NCBI GenBank assembly: GCA_043772905.1
Contig: JAYVFS010000274.1
Span: 1 to 64,000, forward strand
Length of the DNA: 64,000 bases
Origin: JAAFJT01 sp043772905
Lineage (GTDB): Bacteria; Bacteroidota; Bacteroidia; Chitinophagales; Saprospiraceae
Direction of reading: 5' to 3'
Each line of letters starts with the position of its first letter. Position 1 is the first letter of the stretch. This document shows positions 27,652-37,835 of the stretch, piece by piece. The notes beneath the pieces are model-generated. The model did no database searches and was not told the origin of the DNA. It worked only from the letters and a program-made list of their open reading frames with translations. The position numbers were made by a program, and so were the translations under genes.

Positions 27652-27718
27652 CTTGAATGGGTTTTGATGTGCGTACAAAAATAATACAAATTTCTGAATG
27701 ACCCATAAAATCACCTCT

Positions 27719-29689
<1,971 letters not shown>

Positions 29690-29704
29690 ACATATATAAA
29701 CGTT

Positions 29705-29923
29705 ATTTTTTGTCATTCTGAGGAGAACTGGCACTTAAACGGTGTCGTCTAAAACGGAATGACGCAGTAAAGGGGTTCGAGTACCATATTCGGGGAACTT
29801 TTAAAGTTCCCCGAACATAAAGTTCCTCTCCTACAAACGAAGCGCGTCATTAGTAACGCAGTGAAAGAATCTAAATGATTGATTATCAGATTCTTTCACT
29901 ACGTTCAGAATGACAAAAATCAA
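29705..29923. repeat. Dispersed palindromic repeat, copy 2
   Basis: Second copy of the element at 6068, between btuG-like and btuB genes. The core 29757-29870 aligns with 6121-6235 with only a few differences; the embedded palindrome is at 29786-29818 with one arm mismatch. This copy carries about 37 extra bases on the right (a hairpin of GATTCTTTCACT and its partner). It starts one base from the btuG-like stop codon. Confidence 0.8.
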
Positions 29924-30973
29924 TTATTGAAACCAAAAATTACTCGGTGCAATCCCTGTTTTCAAAGAATCTTGCAGCGTTTTGGTGCTGTTAAACACAT
30001 AAACAACACCTGCGGAGCTGAAATTCTTAGCATCGGCGCAAAAAATATTGCCTGTTTTCGGGTCAATACCCAAACCATATAAGGCAGCAAAGGTCGCAGA
30101 TGTCGCTGGTTTGTCAATCCATACTGAGGGGGTCACCGAAGTGAGATCTTTTTGATAAATCGCCTTGCCACCGACAAAATACAACGTGTTTTTAGTGCTG
30201 TTAATGACTAAAGAACTCGAACCTTGCGGCACATTGAAAGTCGCCACGACTGCATTGTTTTTAATCTGTACCAATTTGCCATTCGCTGCGCCCCATGCAC
30301 CACCGCACAAGACCCACACATCGCCATTGGCATCTTGCGCAAGACTGTTGGGTGCCACGCCGACGTTGATTTTTGATGTTACGGCTTCCGAAGCCACGTC
30401 AATAATGGCCACTGTCGAGTCTTTGTCGAAACCACCATTGTTGACCGTCCAAACAGCCGTACCGACACGCAACAAACGCTCTGCGCCTTTGCCTGTGGCA
30501 ATGGTTTTAGTGAATTTCTTTGTCGCCAAATCCAATACTTTGACCGCACCGACAACGCCATTGCTGCCCCATTCGCTGACAAAAGCCTTTTTGTCATCAA
30601 TATTAAGGAAATAACGCGGTAAAGTTGTCCCAACAATAGAATCTTTGAACTTAAAGGTGTTCGCATCCACCACCATCAACTTATTGGCATTGTTGACGAC
30701 GAGATACGCCTTACCATTGGCAACAGACATTGATTGCAAAATGTTGCCAATCGCTGCGCCCGCGTTTTCAGTCGCAAAAATGTCGTTTTTGAGACCGCCA
30801 ACAGTGCGGCTGTACGAACTGACGGTGCCTGTACCGCCTGAAAATGCGCCTTCTTGCGTAATAAAAACAGTGTTTTGATAAGGTTGGACGGCAGTCGGTT
30901 CTGTCTCTTTGCCGCAAGACGCAACAAGGACGGTGAGGGCAAGTGTTTTTGCCCAAAACATGATGTTTTTCAT
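29924..30973 (-). CDS. BtuG-like surface cobalamin-binding lipoprotein
   Basis: About 349 residues from MKNIMFWAKT. Lipobox VASC, then a repetitive beta-propeller: blades with KLMVVDANTFKFKDSIVGT, VKVLDLATKKFTKTIATGKG, VAIIDVASEAVTSKINVG. BtuG of Bacteroides is a surface beta-propeller that binds B12 with great affinity and hands it to BtuB. The gene order (riboswitch, propeller, TonB receptor) supports the same role. The frame open to 31108 runs through repeat sequence, so the Met at 30973 is chosen. The motif encodes TPSVWI near residue 285. Confidence 0.75.
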   Translation of the reverse strand: MKNIMFWAKTLALTVLVASCGKETEPTAVQPYQNTVFITQEGAFSGGTGTVSSYSRTVGGLKNDIFATENAGAAIGNILQSMSVANGKAYLVVNNANKLMVVDANTFKFKDSIVGTTLPRYFLNIDDKKAFVSEWGSNGVVGAVKVLDLATKKFTKTIATGKGAERLLRVGTAVWTVNNGGFDKDSTVAIIDVASEAVTSKINVGVAPNSLAQDANGDVWVLCGGAWGAANGKLVQIKNNAVVATFNVPQGSSSLVINSTKNTLYFVGGKAIYQKDLTSVTPSVWIDKPATSATFAALYGLGIDPKTGNIFCADAKNFSSAGVVYVFNSTKTLQDSLKTGIAPSNFWFQ

Positions 30974-31033
30974 AAAAAAAGTTAAGAAATTGGTGAATAA
31001 AATAAGTTTTTTCCCGAACTTATTGACCCACAG

Positions 31034-31143
31034 GAAAGCGGAAGGATGTTTAATGATGAATGATAAAGTATGAATGATGAATAATGCTAAAACAGCATAA
31101 CTCATCATCTAAGATTCATCATTTATCATTCATAAATCATCAT
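31034..31143. repeat. Long AT-rich hairpin in the btuG leader
   Basis: Words of the ATGATGAATGATAAA type on the left pair with TCATCATTTATCATTCAT on the right around a central ATGCTAAAACAGCAT. In RNA it lies between the riboswitch and the start codon and is flanked by CAGGAAAG/CTTTCCTG, which could extend the stem. It may be an inserted repeat or part of the expression platform. Confidence 0.6.
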
Positions 31144-31176
31144 TCTTTCCTGTTTTCCCGCAGGTTTTGAATTCGT

Positions 31177-31389
31177 GAGATTCGGGCAGGTCTTCTGACT
31201 CGTCGGCTTTTTATCGTCTTCCCATTTGCCCCCCTCAGTAAAAAGAGGTTTAAACAGTGACTTCATTGATAAACAGTGTTTGATGGACATCAAAAAATGT
31301 CCAAAACCAACTTACAGCTGCGGGAACAGTCTTGGTTTTTCACCAAATTCCCTTTTAATGTCGCGCTTTGGGGCGTGACAACCAAAATC
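31177..31389 (-). ncRNA. Cobalamin riboswitch
   Basis: On the minus strand the conserved pieces appear in order: AAAAGGGAATTTGGTGAAAA, then CAAGACTGTTCCCGCAGCTGT with TAAG after it, a variable stem, GTCACTG (B12-box-like), TGGGAAGACG, and the closing GAGTCAGAAGACCTGCC. GATT/AATC at the ends can form P1. It precedes a BtuG-like and a BtuB-like gene, so it should shut both off when adenosylcobalamin is plentiful. Inside the variable hairpin lies a copy of the iterated motif (31231-31239); its GAGG can pair with CCTC to form the stem. Confidence 0.92.
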
Positions 31390-31425
31390 GGCGGCGAAGG
31401 TATAAATATTTAGATGATTGGGTTA

Positions 31426-31511
31426 GGTATAGTAAACAGAAAATGGGATAGTTTTTTATTTTTTTTTGCAAAAAAAAAGCAAAAACTATCCCATTTTCTG
31501 TTTACTATACC
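31426..31511. repeat. Perfect 31-bp inverted repeat, 24-base AT loop
   Basis: Arms 31426-31456 and 31481-31511 are exact complements (GGTATAGTAAACAGAAAATG, continuing). The loop is nearly all A and T and self-complementary, so the arms extend further imperfectly. It lies between divergent transcripts (riboswitch leader and ornithine-cyclodeaminase-like gene), not at gene ends, so a simple terminator role is unlikely. Confidence 0.88.
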
Positions 31512-31544
31512 TCCTTAAATCTTATTTCAATTAAAACTAAGACA

Positions 31545-32516
31545 ATGACATTTTTTGACGCAAAACAAATCGAAGAACTGTTACCCATGCACGACTGCAT
31601 AAACGTGATGCGCGCCGTTTTTTCACTAAATTTAGAAGAAGAAACGCTGAATCCGCTGCGCAACATCATTCCATTGCCCAACGGTGCGGGTTTGATGGGT
31701 TTGATGCCCGCTTATATCCAGCCTTACAAAGTGATGGGTGTTAAAGTATTGAGCGTTTTTTTTGACAATTATAAAAAAGGTTTGAGTTCACATCAAGGCA
31801 TCGTCAATCTGTTTGAAACGAAGACGGGACAACTGCTTGCGAGCTTTGATGCGGACAGTATTACAGGCATCAGAACGGCAGCGGTCAGTGCTTTGATGAC
31901 TGATTTGTTGGCTATAAAAGAGGCGGAAACCTTGTGTTTGATTGGTAGCGGTGTCCAAGCGGAAAAACATCTTGAAGCCATTAGTTTGGTCAGACCTTTA
32001 AAAAACGTAAACGTTTGGAGTCAAAACTATGAGAATGCACAAGCTTTTGTAGCGAAAGTTGCGCCAAACTACCCCCTCAGTATAAAAGCCTTTGCGACTG
32101 CCAAAGAAGCGGTTAAAGATGCCGACATCGTTTGTACCGTTACATCTGCCTCAAATCCAGTCATTTATAACGATTGGCTCAAACCACATGTGCATATCAA
32201 CGCCGTAGGTGCTTGTTCGGCGGATAGACGAGAATTGGACGGCGACATTGTGTTGCAAGCAGATGTTTATGTGGACAGTTATACCTCTGCGCAACATGAA
32301 GCAGGTGATATTATTTTGGCAGCAACAGCAGAACGGACGGTTTCAGACATCATAAAAGCGGATATTCACGACATTTTGACGCATAAAATCCTCGTTGACG
32401 TGCATAAAAAGACCGTTTTTGAATCTTTGGGCATTGCGATTGAAGATGTGGCGGCTGCATGGCATTGTTGGAATACACAGAATCTTAGGGAGATTCCAAA
32501 TCTCCCTAAGATTTGA
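31545..32516 (+). CDS. Ornithine cyclodeaminase/mu-crystallin family enzyme
   Basis: 323 residues. NAD-binding motif LIGSGVQAEKHLEAI, preceded by SFDADSITGIRTAAVSALMT, the family's substrate/cofactor region with the Arg-Thr-Ala signature. Members include ornithine cyclodeaminase, alanine dehydrogenase and ketimine reductases; the exact substrate is unclear. The motif encodes YPLSIK in the Rossmann domain. The last 11 codons (NLREIPNLPKI) are encoded by a 33-bp palindrome. Confidence 0.85.
   Translation: MTFFDAKQIEELLPMHDCINVMRAVFSLNLEEETLNPLRNIIPLPNGAGLMGLMPAYIQPYKVMGVKVLSVFFDNYKKGLSSHQGIVNLFETKTGQLLASFDADSITGIRTAAVSALMTDLLAIKEAETLCLIGSGVQAEKHLEAISLVRPLKNVNVWSQNYENAQAFVAKVAPNYPLSIKAFATAKEAVKDADIVCTVTSASNPVIYNDWLKPHVHINAVGACSADRRELDGDIVLQADVYVDSYTSAQHEAGDIILAATAERTVSDIIKADIHDILTHKILVDVHKKTVFESLGIAIEDVAAAWHCWNTQNLREIPNLPKI
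32481..32513. repeat. 33-bp palindrome at the end of a coding sequence
   Basis: 15-3-15 palindrome with arm AATCTTAGGGAGATT, ending just before the TGA of the ornithine-cyclodeaminase-like gene. Likely both a terminator hairpin and coding sequence. Confidence 0.88.
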
Positions 32517-32558
32517 ACCCATTTAGGCTGACCCCTCAGTATAAACGCTCTATTTGAA

Positions 32559-33446
32559 CTAAAACGCCACATATTGATATAGCATTTCAGAAACATCTGC
32601 CAAAGCCGCAACACCTGCATTGACATCTGTCAAACCTTTGGACAAAAGAACGACGACATATTGCCGTCCATCAGGCAAATAAACAATGCCCGAATCGTTT
32701 TGAACGCCTGTAATACTGCCTGTTTTATGTGCCACAACAACTGTTTTGGGTAGTTTTGAAGGAATAATCGAATTAAAATGCTGGTCAGTCAATATCTTAA
32801 TCATGGCTTTCGATGCCCGTTTGTTCACAGCTTTGTGTTTGGCGATTTTTTCAAAAATCAACATCAAATCGTAAGCGGTGACGGTGTTGTTCAGACCTGC
32901 GTTAAAGGCTTTGGTGTCTTCTACCCCCCTCAGTACTTGGATGTCATTTGCGCCAAACGTGCGCATGGTGGCATTGACGTTTTTGGCGTTGACCAAATCA
33001 ATCAACACATTGGTTGCCAAGTTGCTGCTGCGGATAATCATCTGATAAGTGAGGTCATAAATCGTCATTTTATGACCTATCTTCTGATAAATGCTGTCCG
33101 CACTGTCGTCGGCAATGTCCAAACTGAACGGGCTGCCGTCCACAATGCTTTTGAAGCTGTTTGTCAAGGGAATAGAATCCTTTAAAGCGAATTTCCTCGC
33201 TTTGGCTTGTTTATAAACCTCTATCATCACAGGCGTTTTCATGGTGCTGGCGGCATGAAAGTTCTCTTTTTCATTGACAAACAGGGTTTGACCCGTTTTT
33301 AAATCTTTGAAAGCGACGGCAAAACTGCCGTTAACTGTTGTCAATTTATCTTGAATCGCTTGTTTGACTTGCTCAATAGATGTTTTTTGCGCCTTTAAAG
33401 GTAGCAAAAGGACGACGAAGTACAAGAAAAGAATGTGGTTTTTCAT
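32559..33446 (-). CDS. Class A beta-lactamase
   Basis: 295 residues from MKNHILFLY. Signal peptide (FVVLLLPLKAQ), active-site STMK (SxxK), SSN in IIRSSNLATN in place of the usual SDN, an omega-loop region with VEDTKAFNAGLNN supplying the general-base Glu, and KTG in VAHKTGSITG. A periplasmic serine hydrolase expected to open beta-lactams; the spectrum cannot be read from sequence. The motif encodes VLRGVED, directly before the omega-loop Glu. Confidence 0.9.
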   Translation of the reverse strand: MKNHILFLYFVVLLLPLKAQKTSIEQVKQAIQDKLTTVNGSFAVAFKDLKTGQTLFVNEKENFHAASTMKTPVMIEVYKQAKARKFALKDSIPLTNSFKSIVDGSPFSLDIADDSADSIYQKIGHKMTIYDLTYQMIIRSSNLATNVLIDLVNAKNVNATMRTFGANDIQVLRGVEDTKAFNAGLNNTVTAYDLMLIFEKIAKHKAVNKRASKAMIKILTDQHFNSIIPSKLPKTVVVAHKTGSITGVQNDSGIVYLPDGRQYVVVLLSKGLTDVNAGVAALADVSEMLYQYVAF

Positions 33447-33612
33447 ATTTGATGATTTGATGTTTGGAAATACTTTTGACAACTTTATTGGGTAAAGATA
33501 GAAAGGGAAAATGGTATTTTTAAACGAAAAATGACGGAGCGATTTACATCACTCCGCCAAGGTATTGTGCTTTAAAAGTTGAATTAGTTTTTGAAATAGC
33601 CCTTAATGGGAC

Positions 33613-34290
33613 TTAAAAATGAACGCCCACCGTCAAACCGATGCCCCGATTGCGGCGATAAGGTTCGCTTGAACTTGAATTGGTGGCATTATCATCTAAC
33701 AAGTTGTTGATACCTAAATTGTAACGACCTTCAAGGTACATTTTACCTAATGAAAGACCTGCACCAACGTTAAAACCCCAGTCAATGCGTTTTTCAGTGT
33801 TCGCATCATCAGTATAATCCACCGTTTTGTTAGATGTAGAAGTCACACCTAAGAACGTTAACTCGTTTTTGTATTTGCCATTCAAAGCAATACCGACGTA
33901 AGGACCACCCAAAACATAAAAACCGATGCCTTCCCCAGAAGTATTGCCCAAACCTAATTTCAAAGAAACAGGTACTTCAATGTAGTTTGACGTAAAGGTT
34001 GAAATGTACTTGTTGTTTTCGTCCGTAATATATTGTGATTTACCGCCCTTTTGGATAAAGACCAATTCAGGTTGAATCGCAACATTATTGGAGATTTTAA
34101 AAGGCATGGCTACCGCAAATTGAAAACCAAAGATGGATTGGTTTTCATAATCCTTGTAATTTTTTTCTGTTGCATTGGCAGACATGCTGGCAATGTTGAT
34201 ACCGCCACGGATACTTGCTTGTGCTTGAAGACTTTGTGTTGAAACAATTGCCATAACGAACATGAGGACTAATACAATTACTTTTTTCAT
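33613..34290 (-). CDS. Outer membrane beta-barrel protein
   Basis: 225 residues with a signal peptide (VLMFVMAIVSTQSLQAQ), starting ASIRGGINIASMS and ending in the strand RGIGLTVGVHF. Same PorT-like class as the protein at 13346. The function is unknown. Confidence 0.8.
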   Translation of the reverse strand: MKKVIVLVLMFVMAIVSTQSLQAQASIRGGINIASMSANATEKNYKDYENQSIFGFQFAVAMPFKISNNVAIQPELVFIQKGGKSQYITDENNKYISTFTSNYIEVPVSLKLGLGNTSGEGIGFYVLGGPYVGIALNGKYKNELTFLGVTSTSNKTVDYTDDANTEKRIDWGFNVGAGLSLGKMYLEGRYNLGINNLLDDNATNSSSSEPYRRNRGIGLTVGVHF

Positions 34291-34475
34291 TTTTTCTAGT
34301 TTTAAAATATATAATTTAATGATTTATAATAATACTTAAAAAACCTTGCCACAATTGTATCCCCTCAATATGTGTGTAATGTGGGGAATAGTGGGTATTT
34401 ATTTCCCCAAACTGGTTAATACTTATTAATGTCGGGGTGAATTAGAGGCACCCAGACATTCAGCATAAAAAAAAA

Positions 34476-34504
34476 TCCGCTTTCAATTATTAATTGAAAA
34501 CGGA
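34476..34504. terminator. Hairpin terminator
   Basis: Stem TCCG-TTTTCAATTA and its complement, preceded by an A run. It lies past the end of the TspO-like gene, which is read toward it. Confidence 0.7.
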
Positions 34505-34536
34505 CAGCATTATTGAACAAATTACTATAAACCTTT

Positions 34537-35328
34537 TTAGATAGTCCAGTACTTAGTGCGATTGAGCGTGGTAAATAAGACCAGCAACGCACAGAGTGTA
34601 ACTAACAAATTCATGGATAATGAGGGTATGGCATCCGTTAGACGAATCATTAAAATACCGCCGAGTGCCCACAAAACAATTATCCCATAAGCGACATTAT
34701 TTAATTTGGTAACACTCCAACAAGCGATAAGCGATCCGAAAAGCACCATGGTCATTTGCCAAAAGCGCGGGTCGAGTCCGAAACCATTCCACTCAATTTT
34801 AGTCAGATAAGCGGCAACATTACTAATCATGGCTATCGAAATCCACCCCAAATAGAGGCCAAAAGGGATTTTTAAATACAACCGATACTTAGGTGTCGCC
34901 GTTAACTCGAAACTGATACGACGGTTAATCTCAATGAGGGTAAATAATAAACCCATCATCAACAGAGTCGAAAAAAATAATTTCTCATAGTGCCAAGCTA
35001 ATATCCATGTGCTGTTTAAAACACAAGTTAATAGAAATAGTAAACCTGTCTTCCGCGTGACCATATAATCCGCTGGGCTAATATTTTTTAAAAAAAGTGA
35101 TCTCAATTGCCAAATAACAAACATCAAAAGGGCCGCGTAAATGACTCCCCATACAGAAAACGTGATGGACGCGGGTGTGAACAAGTTATTGTACTTATCT
35201 GATACCTCATTCATGGTTACGCTATTGATATTTCCCATTAAGGATGCATAATTGACAAACAACATTCCAAGAAAGAAGATGAGATTCAGTACCAGTATAG
35301 TCCTAACGATTAATGATTGCTTATTCAT
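34537..35328 (-). CDS. TspO/MBR-like tryptophan-rich membrane protein
   Basis: 263 residues with about seven hydrophobic helices. FTPASITFSVWGVIYAALL, NSTWILAWHYEK and LYLGWISIAMISNVAAYL resemble the larger TspO/MBR-related proteins, in which Trp residues line a ligand pocket. Its stop-to-start distance from the lipoprotein gene upstream is 11 bp, so they form an operon. The ligand is unknown. Confidence 0.65.
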   Translation of the reverse strand: MNKQSLIVRTILVLNLIFFLGMLFVNYASLMGNINSVTMNEVSDKYNNLFTPASITFSVWGVIYAALLMFVIWQLRSLFLKNISPADYMVTRKTGLLFLLTCVLNSTWILAWHYEKLFFSTLLMMGLLFTLIEINRRISFELTATPKYRLYLKIPFGLYLGWISIAMISNVAAYLTKIEWNGFGLDPRFWQMTMVLFGSLIACWSVTKLNNVAYGIIVLWALGGILMIRLTDAIPSLSMNLLVTLCALLVLFTTLNRTKYWTI

Positions 35329-35339
35329 AGCTTTAAATT

Positions 35340-35822
35340 TTATTGATTAATTTTATCATTCACTTCTTTTAATGTCTGTTTCACATTAGCAGCGAATTCA
35401 TTCCAACCGTCTTTCATATCATGACCGACTTCTTTTAAACTTTCATTCAATCGGTCACGAGCGGCTATCAAATCTTTCTTTTCTTGTGCCCAAGCCTCTT
35501 TTTGTTTTTTAGCGGCTTTCTCCATCTTCTTATCGGTTTCTGCTATTTTTTTATTGATATTTGAGATGGAAGCGTCAATATCTTCTTTAAGTTGTTTGCG
35601 GGTTTTTTCCATGTCGTGTTTCATGTCATGAGCCGCATCTTGCATATCTTCGCCTGCGGTTTTAGTTGATTCACCGACTTCTTTACCGAAATCCTTGGCG
35701 GCTTCTGCCAAATTTTCCGACTTCTTTTCCAATTCGCTTTTAGGTGGCTCGTTGTTACAAGACATAAGCGTTAGTGAAATAAAAATGGTTGACAGTACGG
35801 ATGCAAAAAGTATCTTTTTCAT
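35340..35822 (-). CDS. Coiled-coil lipoprotein
   Basis: 160 residues: signal peptide with lipobox LMSC, then a nearly continuous charged amphipathic helix (KSENLAEAAKDFGKEVGEST, AAHDMKHDMEKTRKQLKED), like apolipoprotein/YtxH-type stress proteins. First gene of an operon with the TspO-like gene. Probably envelope stress related, by analogy only. Confidence 0.65.
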   Translation of the reverse strand: MKKILFASVLSTIFISLTLMSCNNEPPKSELEKKSENLAEAAKDFGKEVGESTKTAGEDMQDAAHDMKHDMEKTRKQLKEDIDASISNINKKIAETDKKMEKAAKKQKEAWAQEKKDLIAARDRLNESLKEVGHDMKDGWNEFAANVKQTLKEVNDKINQ

Positions 35823-36253
35823 AGTTAATTGCTTTTAAAGTTTAATAATAACGTTTGTGTCTAATAATACTAAAAAATTATGCCAGCCCGTTTTAGGCGG
35901 TTTTGTAGCTAAAATTACCCATAATGAGAAAACCTTCCTCTATCTGATCCTATTTTCAAGGTATTTTCTGATATTTCTGATGTTTATTCGGCTTTTGGAT
36001 TTCTTTTTCTATTCCTCCGTTCACAACAGTTTTTCTTGAAACGAAGTTATTGTTTATTTTTAAGTTATTGTTTTAAGCAAATAATAAAGCATATTAAAAA
36101 AGGTCGTTTTCATAACTTTCGGGCATGTTATTGGTTATTAAAAAAGAGATAATTGACAAACATCATTTCAAATAAAGACAACTTCCTTTTTAAATGATGT
36201 ATTCAAAGCTGAAATTGTCTTATATTTTTCCACTTTTTCTAAATTCAATAAAA
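35823..36253. other. 431-bp gene-free stretch
   Basis: A divergent region between the lipoprotein operon and a membrane protein gene. A 60-codon frame at 35857 lacks any domain or plausible start context. No hairpins or motif copies seen. Confidence 0.4.
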
Positions 36254-36769
36254 ATGAAACAGAATCAAACGCTACTCTTAATGATTATTTTATCCATGAT
36301 GTTCGTTTGCAATACCGCTTTCATTATTTCTCCGAAAAGTGATGCAAACAGTTCTACAACAGCCATAAATCGTACAGCACCCCCTCAGTATAAATCGGAA
36401 AAAATGCCTTATTTTAAACAAGTTATGCTTAAAATAATGGACAAAAAGTTCAAAAAAGAGAAAAAAGAGAGCAATCCCAATCAATCTGCCAATAGCTCCA
36501 TCGTTTTGGGTGCCACTTCCTTACTGTCTAATATCGGTATTGTACTTTTATGGCACAGTTCCTCAACGGCCCTTTTACTACTGGGGCTGGTTTTGCCTAC
36601 TTTATTGGGTTTGCTTGCTATTTTAATATCTATTATGGTCATTTCAAATATCTCGGCAACGAGACTACAAAAGAAAAGGGCAAAACTGGGTATTCTATTG
36701 GGCGCATTGGGACTCATCACAGGCGTTGCACTTTTTCTATTTGCTTTATACAGTGTTGCAGCCTCGTAA
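36254..36769 (+). CDS. Hypothetical membrane protein
   Basis: 171 residues from MKQNQTLLLM: signal-like helix, a polar basic segment (about 30-80, containing the motif-encoded APPQYKS), then three helices (GIVLLWHSSSTALLLLGL, LLAILISIMVISNIS, LGALGLITGVALFLFALY). The last part resembles DUF4190-type small membrane proteins. The function is unknown. Confidence 0.6.
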   Translation: MKQNQTLLLMIILSMMFVCNTAFIISPKSDANSSTTAINRTAPPQYKSEKMPYFKQVMLKIMDKKFKKEKKESNPNQSANSSIVLGATSLLSNIGIVLLWHSSSTALLLLGLVLPTLLGLLAILISIMVISNISATRLQKKRAKLGILLGALGLITGVALFLFALYSVAAS

Positions 36770-36811
36770 TCGTTTCAAAATTCTTAATGTTCGCCGAAGG
36801 GAATGTGTTAT

Positions 36812-37624
36812 TTACTGCGTCAAATTGATATTCATACCCGGCGTAGGGAATTTAATACCTTCTTTATCGAAGGTTTTTTTGATGTTTTCTTTCATATAAG
36901 AAGACACTGCGCCCATATTTGAACTGTCGCACCACGGTCGGACGGCAAATTCAATCATACCGATTGGCAAATCAGTGACGACTATCGCGATGGGTGGTGT
37001 TTTCAAAATTAAAGGAGAAGCATCTGCTACTTTTTGAATGGTTTCTCGAACTTTATCAATATCAGAATCACTGGCAACATTAAAAGTCATATCCACACGG
37101 ATTTTTTCTTGACCTGTGATATTAATCATGATATTACTGGTAACAACGCCGGTGGGTATAATGATTTTTCTATTGTCAAATGTCATTAATATGGTATTAA
37201 AAACTTGAATACCTTCGACAACGCCGGATTGTCCACCGCCAATCGTAATATAATCGCCAACAGTGTAAGTACGGAAAATCAAAAGCAAGACACCGCTTGC
37301 AAAATGACCCAAACTGCCCGACAATGCCGAACCAATGGCAAAAGCCAAAGCCGCAAAAATGGCAACAAAAGAAGTTGTTTCAACGCCAAACATACCCGCA
37401 ATACTCAATATAAGCATCACTTTCAAACTGATACTGACTAATGAAACTAAAAAAGGACGGATTGTGGGGTCAAAATCCCTTCTTTGCATCTCCTTATTGA
37501 GTAATCGTTTTAGCCAGACAATGATCCAAAGTCCAAGGATTAAGGTTAAAACAGCCATGCCCATTTTGGGTAAGTACTGTAAGATTAATTGAAACAGTTC
37601 GGATAAAGATTTTTTAAAATCCAT
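36812..37624 (-). CDS. mscS: Small-conductance mechanosensitive channel
   Basis: 270 residues, the compact MscS length. Three helices, with the pore-lining third helix AALAFAIGSALSGSLGHFAS rich in Gly and Ala, then the beta domain (YTVGDYITIGGGQSGVVEGI, then NRKIIIPTGVV) and the C-terminal cage. It releases solutes on hypo-osmotic shock. Monocistronic. Confidence 0.92.
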   Translation of the reverse strand: MDFKKSLSELFQLILQYLPKMGMAVLTLILGLWIIVWLKRLLNKEMQRRDFDPTIRPFLVSLVSISLKVMLILSIAGMFGVETTSFVAIFAALAFAIGSALSGSLGHFASGVLLLIFRTYTVGDYITIGGGQSGVVEGIQVFNTILMTFDNRKIIIPTGVVTSNIMINITGQEKIRVDMTFNVASDSDIDKVRETIQKVADASPLILKTPPIAIVVTDLPIGMIEFAVRPWCDSSNMGAVSSYMKENIKKTFDKEGIKFPTPGMNINLTQ

Positions 37625-37835
37625 TGATATTTAATTGTTTTGGTGAATAAGTTTGTGATTTTTTTTTGGGAATAATATCAAATATAAATAAAATTAAAGG
37701 CTATTGACCAATTAACAAGATGTTTTCTTGTAAAGCGCCCTCTAATGCGTCTGAAAATGACCCCTCAGTATATTGCTCTTTAAAAAGCAATATTCCGTAC
37801 ATTGCAGCTTTTAAGATTCATTTAAAAAGTTAACA

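Noticed and set aside
35857..36039. 60-codon open frame
   Set aside because: No recognisable domain or start context; AT-rich spacer.
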